Shown one piece after another: positions 20,433 through 30,024 of a stretch of DNA of 64,000 nt (within the stretch, counting starts at the first letter, position 1; every line of letters starts with the position of its first letter). Under the pieces are notes generated by a model. The model saw only the letters and a list, made by a program, of their open reading frames with translations. It did no database searches and was not told the origin of the DNA. Source of the DNA: Knoxdaviesia capensis (taxonomy: Eukaryota; Ascomycota; Sordariomycetes; Microascales; Gondwanamycetaceae); NCBI GenBank assembly GCA_001510575.1, contig LNGK01000005.1, positions 3,991,795 through 4,055,794 of the forward strand, in the 5' to 3' direction. The position numbers and the translations under genes are program-made.

Positions 20433-23201
20433 CTATCCAGTGTGGGAACCAACGGCCCGATCCAGGTTGAAAGCCGCGCTGATGAGCGCCAGGTGGCTGA
20501 AGGCCTGCGGGGTGTTGCCCAGCTGCTCACCGGAGCGCGCGATCTCCTCCGAGAACATGCGCAGATGGTTCGAGAAGCTCAGCATGTTCTCGAACATATT
20601 CACGGCGCGCACAAGATACTTGGGGTCGTACATGCTGGCCCGTGTCATGGCCTCGACCAGCCAGAATGTGCACATACTAAACGCACCTTCACGGCCGCCA
20701 ACACCTATAAATGTGAAGTTTGTGTGAGAATTCGATCCGAGTAGCTGATAGTCGCCTCATATGAATTAAGTCGGATAGATTCATGCTTACCATCTTCGGA
20801 CAACTCAGTATCGTACCGGTACACAAGTCCAGTGCTGGTCAGGCCACCCTTCTCAGGGGGGAGAAGGATGCGCTCCATGGTGCTGATGAACCGAGGGTCG
20901 TTGGGGGCGATGAAGAACACCAGGGGGGCAATCAGAATGGACGAGTCGAGCTTAGTGTTGTTCTCGTAGCTCTGGACGAATGTCTTGAGCTCCTTGTTGT
21001 AGCCTGTAGATAGCGGCGCCACTTCATGTCAGTTACTGAGATATGAGCCGAACAGCCGGCTGTGAGTGTCTGGCATACCTTTCTCCATGATTTCTTCCAT
21101 CAATCCGTCTCTGGCCTCCATCCACTTGGCGCGGTTGGGGCACGGAAGGCATCTCTTCTCGGCAAGGCGGATGCCACGATCAAAGGCAACCCACAGCATG
21201 ACCTTGGAATAGGTGAAGTGTTGCTTATTGTTCCGAACCTCCCAGATCGACATGTCGGGCTCTGCAATTATTTGTTAGAATCCAAGTTTTAAAGACCAAT
21301 GGAGACTCGGGTACTAACCATTGACCAAAGTCAAGACGAAATCTATGGGTGGCAGAGCATGGAAAGTTAGAAACGGTGTTCAATCATAGAGTGTAAGGCA
21401 GTAAGTTAGGGGTGGGAAGGAAGCCATACCAAGCATGTTGCGAACCATAACCCATTGGTCCCATGTAACCGGCTTGCCGTACTTGTTGTACAGGTAAATA
21501 GCGTCCATCAGCTCGCCGTAGATGTCAAACTGCTGGTGGAACGCAGCTCCATTTCCAATGCGAACCGGCCGGCTGCTCCGGTAGCCATCAAGGTGGGTAA
21601 GTTCGAGCTCCGGGATGTCAGTTTCTCCGCGGATAGTGAACATGATGGGCAATGCCCCATCAGCACCACGGGAGCTCAGCATGCGCTCGTTAATAAACTC
21701 CATGTATGCGTCAGCTTCGGCGACGAAACCGAGACGCAGCAAGATGTACACCGTGAAGCTGGAGTCGCGGACCCACGAGAAGCGGTAGTCCCAGTTTCTA
21801 AACGAAAAACTTGGCAAAAAGGCCAACCAGTCAGGAACTGGTCGATATGCATTCAATCACGGCATACTAGGCAATACATACCGAACGCCTCCGATATCTT
21901 CGGGGATCGAAAATGTCGGGGCGGCAATGATGGCTCCAGTGGGCTCGTAGGTCAGCATCTTGAGAATCATCAGACTGCGCGCAACAACCTCGCGCCAGCG
22001 GCCCTTATAGCGGCTGCGGCTAATCCACTTGTACCAGAAAGACTGAGTGTCGTGCTGCTGCGAGTCGAGGATTTCGGTGGTGATATTCTCGGTGATATGC
22101 TTGGACAGGTCGTTACGCAGAACAAACGAGATGGCCTGGCCTTCCTGCAGCGTAATGTGCGCCACAATGCCCTCACCCGTGGTTCCAGGGCGCAGCTCCT
22201 TCTTGAAGCAAACGGACGGGCTAGAATCATCCTCAGCTTCGCCCTTGTCGATGGTGACATCCAACTGCAGCTTGACATCCTTGCTATGGAAGGTCGCGAC
22301 TTTGCTGGTCTGGTCACCATGAATATAATCTCCCTGCAGAAGAGTGGTGACGTGGGGATCTTGGGCATAGTTGAAGGCCGGGAAGATTTCAACGTCTAAG
22401 TCGAACACGGTGAAAATATATTAGTAAATAGAAAAAAGCTTGAAATTTCCATGGAACAAAAGACGAGGAGCGCGAGACTTGAGGGCAGATGGAGAGGAAA
22501 TCAGGGTTATACCCTAAGATCAGTGTAAGTGCAAACGGCGAAACATCCCCACTCGTCAATCATATGCATGCTGACTTGGGTATAGTTCCAGAGGACAGCA
22601 ACGAGGCTGTTTTGACTTACCAAGGGCAAGGCTTCCACGGATGCACTCAACACGGCGAACGAGCCATTTCTTCAGTTCCTCCTGAACTAGAGTAGCCTCC
22701 CGAAACGCGGTGGCCTTGGGACCCTTCACAGGAAGCGCGGTGTCCTTGGGGCGAGGGAAGAAGTCGATCAAATCGACAACACCATCCTCGTGAATATAGC
22801 GAGTCTGGAGAATGCACGACGACGGAAGATACTGCTGTTTGGTGGTGCACAAAACCGAATCGGGAGGGGTGATGCTAAAGAAACCTCCCTTGTCCTTGTC
22901 GAGAAGCCGGCAGAACACCGTAGGGGAATCGAATTCGGGCCTGGGCAGAGTGGGTTTTCAGGTTAGCTGTGTGCTTCACTTTCTGGACAGTCGAGCACAT
23001 GACTGCGAACTGAGAAGAGCACAGCCATATTGAGAAAAAAGAAAATACTCACCAGCACATAAAATCCACGCCGCCGTCCATTCCCACAAGAGCACAAGTG
23101 TGCATGTTTCCAATCATGCCATAGTCTTCAATGGGCAGATAGCCTCCGGCCGAAGCCCGCGCGGACCCCGGAACCCGAGTAGAGTGACCGGAACCAGCCA
23201 T
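20433..23201 (-). CDS. Glycoside hydrolase family 15 protein (trehalase/glucoamylase-like)
   Basis: Eight exons on the minus strand (23201-23053, 22940-22621, 22395-21882, 21797-21430, 21342-21319, 21261-21079, 21003-20791, 20704-20433) give 680 residues with frame kept at every junction. The N-terminal third is the beta-sandwich found in trehalase-like GH15 proteins (YLPIEDYGMIGNMHTCALVG then DGGVDFMCWPEFDSP). The (alpha/alpha)6 barrel has NWDYRFSWVRDSSFTVYILL, RIGNGAAFHQQFDIYGELMD, the WEVRNNKQHFTYSKVM block with the likely catalytic acid Glu, and FSMCTFWLVEAMTRA. No signal peptide is seen, so an intracellular enzyme is inferred, perhaps acting on trehalose or alpha-glucosides. Exon 5 is 24 nt. 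Intron 2 (225 nt) is longer than the others. An alternative ATG lies 12 codons upstream (23237). Confidence 0.9.
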
Positions 23202-25056
23202 GATTACAGGGGTGCAAGAGCCGGTGCAGACGTTCAATGTTCACAACGAGACGAGTGGAAAAAGAAGACAAGCAATTGCTTTGCCAAAGAAGGGGGGGTA
23301 AAAAAGAAGAAGAGAAACAGACAGGAAGAGAGCGCAGAATTTGAAGCTTGAGAGCAACCCCGCGTTGGCAGATGAGGCTTTATTCGAAAGTCTCCAAGAA
23401 ACGAGAGCAGATCTCAAGGTGGGGGAGAGAGACAGGAGATCAGAGTCCAGGAAGAGGGAAATCCCAAAAAAGGACTGCGGGCCCAAGTTGGAGATATATA
23501 TACTCGAGAGGGTTTGGCCTTGCTGCAGCCAAGTGGATGCGTTGTTGTCGTGGGATTTGTACACGTAAAGAGCAACCGGTAGAGTTTGATCGGTGGCTGC
23601 CACCGACGATGGTTGTGACTGTGAAGGCTTGGGTGGGATGTAAGAAGGAAGTTGCGGTCGGTGTAAGACACGGAGACCCTCTTTCCTGACTTTCAAGATC
23701 GGGGACCCTGGAGTTCATATGTTTCCTGTCGGAGCTTGACTGGAGATCAAAAAGACCGACGGTACCAGACATTCTCAGGGCTTTGCGGGGAGTGACGTCG
23801 ATGGCTTTAAAGCTTACTGTCTAAGCTGTTCTATCTCTTGAACAACGCACGCCAATCCAGGAAATCAGGTAATGCTCAACTAGCTTGCCAGTGGTCCCTT
23901 TCCACCCTATCCGAGAGACCCAGTAAAGGACCCTAGGGGAACCTAAAGCTTCCCAGCCCCAAACTGCACAGAATGCGGGAATTTAGCAGCTCTTTCTTGG
24001 TCGGAGTTGGTGGTGTGGTTGCATCAAAGCTAACCAGAACACGGGTCCGGTCTCTCCAAATCACCCCTCGGCTGCCTTCCTCTCTCAATTGCTCCTGTCG
24101 CCATGTGGGGTAGTCGGCGGTTCTTGCTTTTTGTATGCAAGCTTTCTTGCTCGTTTCTTTGTGTCTCTCTCTCCATGGCAGGAGGGAGGGAGTCTTCCTT
24201 CCTCCATTCCTCTCCAGAGAAAGTCTCACCCCGCATCTGATGCTTTAAAACCCGCCCTTGTCAGCGGCGAAGGCGCGGGAGAAAGGCAAAGATTGGGAAA
24301 GAACGGGTAGGTAGGATCGAGCTCGGGCTTGGAGACCTCGTGAACATCCCGAATCTGGTATCTGTGGACTTGTTCAGGCCGGGTCAGTTGAACTTGGTGA
24401 TATTTTGAGCAAGAGCGGGGACCGAGGATGCAGAGGATTTTACGTGGCAAAAGTCTGGATCTCCCGCCGGTGAAAGTGGAATCTCGGCGAAACGAGAGAC
24501 ACACAGCGCCCACGTCAATTGGCCCTTGATAGATGGGATACCCCCAAATAAAACTTCGTGGTCTTACAGGTGTCTGTGCGACTGTTGTTTAACGGGGGTT
24601 CGGGACGCTTTTCAGCACCACGGGGCACAGGGTCGATGATGCTCGGGATTGTGTTTCAAGGGGGATAAAGCTTCAGTGCCCGTCTTTCGGAGGCTTTTGC
24701 TTGTGTTTGGTCGCTGTCTTAAGCTTTATCATGCCGCTCCGGCGTTTCGCCCGCATCCATATCAACAGGAGCCCGACGCCTAAATAATGTCAGCAGCAGC
24801 CCCTGTCGGAGCCCTGTGGAATCCATCTGTGAATGGGTGTGAAGGGGCTCAGACGCTCAATTTAAGGAGCGATCTGCTCGATCTGGTGGTGTGTCCAAAA
24901 CAAGGCTTGAATCTTTGATCCCAACGACACCCAAGAGCCAGTTTTCATCTCCATCCAGCCCATCATTGTCGCACTTGCCATTCCTTCCTTCAAGATCTCC
25001 ATATATTCTCATCCTACGGACATTCACCACCGAGACACCGAACCCAATCAGCAAAA
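23202..25056. promoter_or_regulatory. Long divergent intergenic region, GH15 gene / small unknown gene
   Basis: 1.85 kb without a credible gene. The GH15 side is purine-rich on the + strand (23260-23480), the mirror of a pyrimidine-rich leader. A short AGGGG-type stress-element-like motif occurs near 24658. The right end (24950-25050) has CATCC/ATCTCC-rich leader sequence for the + strand gene. Short frames here show no family resemblance. Confidence 0.4.
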
Positions 25057-25697
25057 ATGACCAGTAAGTCGACGGCCCAACCTCCCTCTTGCATATTACG
25101 CTGCACGGTTGCGCGAAAGCCACAGAGGACAGACGGCAGCACATATAAAGTGCCCAGCTCCGTACTAATCAGGAACACCCCGCCACCACAGGCATCCTCC
25201 GCTCAGAAGCCACGCTCGTGCACGTGAGTCCGCTGCCGGCCGGACTCTCGAAGGCGGCACTCATCGCGAAGCTGCAAGTGCCCGAGACCTTCATCAAGTG
25301 CGACCCGCACATGATCAAGTTCGAGGCCGTGACCGTGCCGGAGTCCGACATCCAGCCGCTGCCCGAAGCCATCGTGCCGCGGGTGCAGGGCAAGACCGCC
25401 GTCTTCAAGGTCACCGACCGCGTGCACGCCCTGCCGGCCGGCCTGTGGGACTCGGACATCGAGTCCAAGTCGGAGTTTACGTCCATCGACTCCGGGATCT
25501 TCAACCGCCTGTACAGCGCTCTTTCTGTCGTTATGAACACCACCATGGAGATCCGCGGCGAGGAGGGCGGCCAGCTGGAACTGGTTGAGACTGTCGGTAT
25601 CGAGTGCTCTCGGCTATTGGTCGGTGTGATCAAGGGCCAGTGTGAGGGCAATTGGAAGGGTGTTCACGAGGCTCTGATCAAGAGCTTGTCGAGTTAG
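25057..25697 (+). CDS. Small fungal protein of unknown function (possibly DUF7053-like)
   Basis: A 7-nt first exon (25057-25063, ATG ACC A) is joined by GTAAGT..CACAG to 25192-25697, giving 170 residues (MTSILRSEATLVHV...). The pattern of a short beta strand, LPAGLSKAALIAKL, a central FKVTDRVHALPAGLWDSD strand pair, then MEIRGEEGGQLELVETVGIE and a C-terminal helix resembles a one-domain START/SRPBCC-like fold as in some fungal DUF families. The DUF7053 link is from memory and weak. No signal peptide or membrane segment. The gene is GC-rich within AT-rich flanks. Without the tiny first exon the next in-frame ATG would remove conserved-looking N-terminal sequence. Confidence 0.75.
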
Positions 25698-26698
25698 ACT
25701 TATGATGTTACGATTTGACTTTTCGATAGAATGTTCAACATAACTGCTGGTCGGATGAACGCCAAGGGCTTGACCCTAACCCTAACCCACGATTCTCATG
25801 ACAGTGACTTTGACGGGCCACAGAGGCGTGATTATACTCGCTCGTATATCAAAGATTAAAGTTTCTAGTGGCTTTAATAAACTGACGACCGAATGCGCAT
25901 TTCTGAACATGTCCGCAGGCTGGCCTCAAGGAAGAACACCAACCACATCGGAACAATGGTCGTCCAATCTCAAACGCCGTTGACAGTGTTGCGCACGGTA
26001 TCAAACACCGTGTGGCTGGATTCCGCGTCGCCACACCCCAGCCACAGTTCGCTTTTCACCAACAACTTCCACTATCAGATTACAGAAGACGATCTTTCGC
26101 CAACATTTCAGCTCCTGAGATAGAATCTTATCCATCTCCATATATCTGCCTCTTTTGCTTCTATTTCATTTTCTTTACAACTCTATTGATATAGAGTCTC
26201 TTTTGCTTTTTGCTTTCTTTTGCCTTTATTTCTTTTTCTGGCCCTTGGAGTCAGGCTTTTGGGGCTCCTCCTATTGGCCTAGATTTTGTGTTTCATAAAC
26301 AAAATCTTAAATCCCTACCTCCTCCCTATCTTTTGCTATATCTGTGATTTTATTGTCGTCTCTTCTTTGGGCTTTTGCACTATTATTTCCTGCTTTCTGT
26401 TTATTTGCTTCTTCATTGATGAATTATGATACCCTTTGAACCAACAGTTGCTACTACAGCTTGAGCTGGATTTCTACTCTCTCTGCTTTGACCTCTTCTC
26501 TTCTCCTCAACACATACATCCTGTACACACATCACCCACCATTGAAGCCATTCCCAGGAACGATCATCAGGCCTGGGCCTGCCATCTCTCCATCTCTGTC
26601 TGTGACAGCTTCTTGATCTCTGGAGATCACGAATTCCTGTTGTGGGATATAGTCTAAGGCCCTCGTGATTTTCCGCTCATCTCCCCACATATCTCACC
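25698..26698. promoter_or_regulatory. Intergenic and long T-rich leader upstream of the Ste20 kinase
   Basis: 1 kb. A short telomere-type repeat lies at 25774-25788. From 26120 to 26420 the + strand is extremely T-rich with repeated TTTTGCTTT-like blocks, followed by CTC/ACAC-rich sequence (26460-26560), resembling a long fungal 5' leader for the kinase. Small upstream frames exist but none is supported. Confidence 0.4.
25774..25788. repeat. Interstitial telomere-type repeat (CCCTAA)2-CCC
   Basis: CCCTAACCCTAACCC, two and a half copies of the TTAGGG complement, in the 3' flank of the small unknown gene. The surroundings are ordinary housekeeping genes, so this is not a chromosome end. Confidence 0.6.
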
Positions 26699-29659
26699 AT
26701 GTCTCTCCAGCCTCGCTACGCCGATGTCTCGGCTACCAAGCAAAAGGCCATCGAAGATGCCAAACGCATGCAGGACCGCGTGGTAGAAGAATGCCGGGCC
26801 GATGGAAACGAGCCGCCGCCGTATGTGCTGTCGGAACTGATCGGAAAGGGCAGCTTCGGCCGTGTCTACAAGGCTACGTCCGTCAAAACAAACCGCCCCG
26901 TCGCCGTCAAGATCATCAACGTCGAAGAGGGCGACGCGCTGGACCCCAAGCGGGCGGACACGTACAACGAGTTTCTCAAGGAGATCAATGCGCTGAAGCT
27001 GTTGCGCGAGAGCGGCGCGCGGAATGTCAACCACGTGATCGAGGCCCTTGCTGTCGGCCATGCCATGTGGATGATCACCGACCACTGTGCTGGCGGCAGT
27101 GTGTCGACGCTGATGAAGCCTGGTGCGCCGGGCGGCCTGAAGGAACGCTACATTGTTGCCATTGTGCGCGAGGTCGCCGAGGCCGTGTACTGGGTACACA
27201 AGCAGGGCGTTATCCATCGCGATATCAAGTGTGCCAATGTGCTGATCCACGAGGCCGGAGGTGTGCAACTGTGCGATTTTGGTGTTGCCGGAATCATCGA
27301 ATCCAAGGTCGACAAACGCACCACCGTCATCGGCACCCCCCACTGGATGGCACCCGAGCTTTTCGACACGCGTGGAACGTCGTACGGCACTGAGGTTGAT
27401 ATCTGGGCCTTTGGATCTATGGTCTACGAGATGGCCTGTGGACTTCCGCCGAATGTCAGCGCTGGAATGGATCTGGTCCGACTGCGAAATAACCTCAAGC
27501 AGCACGCCCCCCGCCTGGAAGGAGACCAGTACTCGCAGATGCTGAAAGATCTCATCGCCTTCTGCCTCGTCGACGATCCTTTGAGCCGTCCGACAATCGA
27601 ACAAGTTCAGCGCCACCCTTACATATTCAACACATCGGCTGATTACCCCACATCTTCTCTCTCAGATCTCGTTGTCCGCTTCATGATGTGGGAGGCCCGA
27701 GGCGGAAGCCGACAGTCCCTGTTTGCCCCTGGTGGTGCTCCAGCCCAGGCGCCAGTCTCCGAAATGCCCACCCCTGCGATTTCCGGGAATGAAGAATGGA
27801 TTTTCAGCACCACCGCCGACTTTGACCTCGAAGCGGTCCGCAAGTCCGAAGACCCGGCCATGTATGACGCGTACGGCCAACACTTCAACCTCGGCGGCCC
27901 CGACTTCAACGAAGAAACCTCCCGGCCGCTGAAGCCCGCGAAACCTCGCAGACGGCCGCCGCCCCAGTTGCCGGTGGTAAAGGCGCCGCTGGAGAAGCTG
28001 TTCGACCCCAACACCATCACGAACTACGAAGACAATGCCCGCATGTACTATGGAGGCCAGCCGCCGCCGCCGCCGCCTCCCGCGATGTCGGACCTTCCGC
28101 TGCGAGACAACTCGGCTCCTGCGGGAGTTCGGGAATCTCTGATCGACCTGGACGCCTCGCTTGATGGGAGCGACCTGTCGCGCTTTGTTGATCTCGAAGA
28201 GACCATTAAAGTTGGCCCCTCACGAATGACCATGGACTACGACATTCCAGGCATCCCCGAGATCCCCGAGATGGTTTCAGACGTCCCCGACATGACCCAA
28301 GACTTCACGAAGCCGCCGCTCAGCGACCCCGAGCAGTTCAACAACAACCGCCGGACCCAGGACTGGAAGTTCCCCGTCATGGCCCCGCCGCCCGCGTCCG
28401 CCCACCCGGAAATGTTCCGATTCCCCTTCAACAACACCGACGACAACCAACGGTCCGACTACGGGCCTCCCAGCTTGGACGCCGGGCCCGGGCCGGATCC
28501 GGGCTTTGGCATGCACATGATGGGCATGAGCATGGACGGCGGTAGCAGCCGCCACCACGGGGGCAGTCGCAGCGGGAGCTACTCGCACCACAACGCCAAC
28601 AACTCGTTCTCGGCGTCGGAGTACGGCAGCGAGCTGATGGTGCCGTCGATCTCGACGGAATCCAACCGCATTTCCACGGGCAGTCTGATCGACCTGGACG
28701 AGTCGCTGGCGGATGTGATGGGCGATATGCGGCCGTCGACGTCGCACTCCGACGCGCCGTCGATGTCCGGCTCGGACATTGGCGGCGGCAATAACCCGTT
28801 CGAGCTCGAGCGCCACGCGTCCATCTACGTCCCGTTCACCACGCGCGAGCCGTCGATCTACGTCTCCGACGACTCGGAGTACGCGTCCAGTTTCACCGAG
28901 TTCGCCAAGGCCAGCGGGGCCGGGGCCGGCAACGGCGGGCCGCAGCAGCAGGGCGGGTACAACGCGGGAGTCGGCGGCGCGACGGGCAGTGTGCCGCGCC
29001 GCTCGATGCAGCAGCGGCTGTCGGTCAGCCGGGGCTACCACTCGGCGAACCAGTCGATCAGCAGCGTCGACTACTCGGACTCTGAGTACGTGATGCTGCA
29101 GCAGGACGGGTCGAACAGCAGCAGCCTCGGCGCATCGTCGTCGATCCGCCGGCTGTCGCGGCTGGCGGTAACGTCGTCGGCGTCGGCCATGGCGCAGACC
29201 GCCACCGCCGCCGCGACCGCGACCGCCGCCGTCATGGGCCCGCGCACGTCGACGTCGACATCGTCGGCGGGCTCGGCGCGCGCCGCCAGCATCGACACCA
29301 CCATCACCACCGCGTCGTCGTCGACCGCCTCGACCACCACCCCGCCGTCGTCCACCACCGAGCTGCCGCCGTCCGGCCTCCACCCGCTGCTCCCGCTCGC
29401 GCCGCCCGCGCCGTCGGAGCGCGTCATGCAGGGCCTGGCGTCCGACGGCGAGGTCAAGGCCGAGTTCCGCCGCCTGATCATGAGCTTCGGCGACCACCTG
29501 GCGCTCGCGAACGACCAGATTTCCGCGCTGCCGGTGCGGAAATCCGGGCTGAGTGTTGCGTCGGCCGCGGCTGCGGCGGCTGCTGGTGGCGCGGTGATGC
29601 CGCAGCCGGCTATGGCTGTGCCGTCTGGGCCGAAGGCTGATTCGGTGCCGTTTTCGTGA
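26699..29659 (+). CDS. Ste20/GCK-family protein kinase, NAK1/KIC1/POD-6 type
   Basis: Single exon, 986 residues. The kinase domain spans about 42-315: glycine loop GKGSFG (49-54), VAVK lysine at 71, HRDIKCAN (173-180), DFG (193-195) and the Ste20-type GTPHWMAPE (212-220). A conserved block SDLVVRFMMWEARGGSRQSL follows, typical of Nak1/Kic1. The 640-residue tail is disordered, with proline runs, Gly/Ser-rich, SSTASTT-like and Ala-rich tracts. In yeasts this kinase heads the RAM/MOR pathway with the NDR kinase Cbk1/Orb6 and controls polarity and cell separation. Placement within Ste20 subfamilies is from motif recognition, so the symbol is left blank. GC content rises sharply in the tail. Confidence 0.88.
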   Translation: MSLQPRYADVSATKQKAIEDAKRMQDRVVEECRADGNEPPPYVLSELIGKGSFGRVYKATSVKTNRPVAVKIINVEEGDALDPKRADTYNEFLKEINALKLLRESGARNVNHVIEALAVGHAMWMITDHCAGGSVSTLMKPGAPGGLKERYIVAIVREVAEAVYWVHKQGVIHRDIKCANVLIHEAGGVQLCDFGVAGIIESKVDKRTTVIGTPHWMAPELFDTRGTSYGTEVDIWAFGSMVYEMACGLPPNVSAGMDLVRLRNNLKQHAPRLEGDQYSQMLKDLIAFCLVDDPLSRPTIEQVQRHPYIFNTSADYPTSSLSDLVVRFMMWEARGGSRQSLFAPGGAPAQAPVSEMPTPAISGNEEWIFSTTADFDLEAVRKSEDPAMYDAYGQHFNLGGPDFNEETSRPLKPAKPRRRPPPQLPVVKAPLEKLFDPNTITNYEDNARMYYGGQPPPPPPPAMSDLPLRDNSAPAGVRESLIDLDASLDGSDLSRFVDLEETIKVGPSRMTMDYDIPGIPEIPEMVSDVPDMTQDFTKPPLSDPEQFNNNRRTQDWKFPVMAPPPASAHPEMFRFPFNNTDDNQRSDYGPPSLDAGPGPDPGFGMHMMGMSMDGGSSRHHGGSRSGSYSHHNANNSFSASEYGSELMVPSISTESNRISTGSLIDLDESLADVMGDMRPSTSHSDAPSMSGSDIGGGNNPFELERHASIYVPFTTREPSIYVSDDSEYASSFTEFAKASGAGAGNGGPQQQGGYNAGVGGATGSVPRRSMQQRLSVSRGYHSANQSISSVDYSDSEYVMLQQDGSNSSSLGASSSIRRLSRLAVTSSASAMAQTATAAATATAAVMGPRTSTSTSSAGSARAASIDTTITTASSSTASTTTPPSSTTELPPSGLHPLLPLAPPAPSERVMQGLASDGEVKAEFRRLIMSFGDHLALANDQISALPVRKSGLSVASAAAAAAAGGAVMPQPAMAVPSGPKADSVPFS

Positions 29660-30024
29660 GTTGGGAGAGAGAGAGGGGGGGGGGAAGAGAGATATGAAGT
29701 GATTGCTTTTTAATACATCTTTGAGATAGTGCCACTTTTCAACTTGGTGTTTGTTTTCCTTTCTTTTCGCGTTTGCATATGTTGTATCACTGGAGTGGAG
29801 ATATATATCTTTTTCATGCTCGTGGCGTTGGTCGTTTGTCAAGGCTTGCTTTTTAACGGGTATCATTGCTTTTATTCTTCTTCTAGATATGGCCTGAAGA
29901 ATTGACTTTTACGATATTTCTGGCATGCGTTTTTCGGTTGCTTGTTTAACTTGAATCGCATGGCTCAAAACGAACCTTCTTTTATCTTCGATCCTGAGCT
30001 TCCATATCCTCCAAAAGGTTCCAC
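29660..30024. other. Convergent intergenic region kinase / TEL2
   Basis: 365 bp between converging 3' ends, including a GA-rich then G10 run near 29664-29685 and T-rich 3'-UTR-like sequence. No gene. Confidence 0.4.

Noticed and set aside
28277..29866. 529-codon minus-strand frame within the Ste20 kinase tail
   Set aside because: Arg-rich low-complexity product of the GC-rich Ser/Ala tail on the other strand; no domain.
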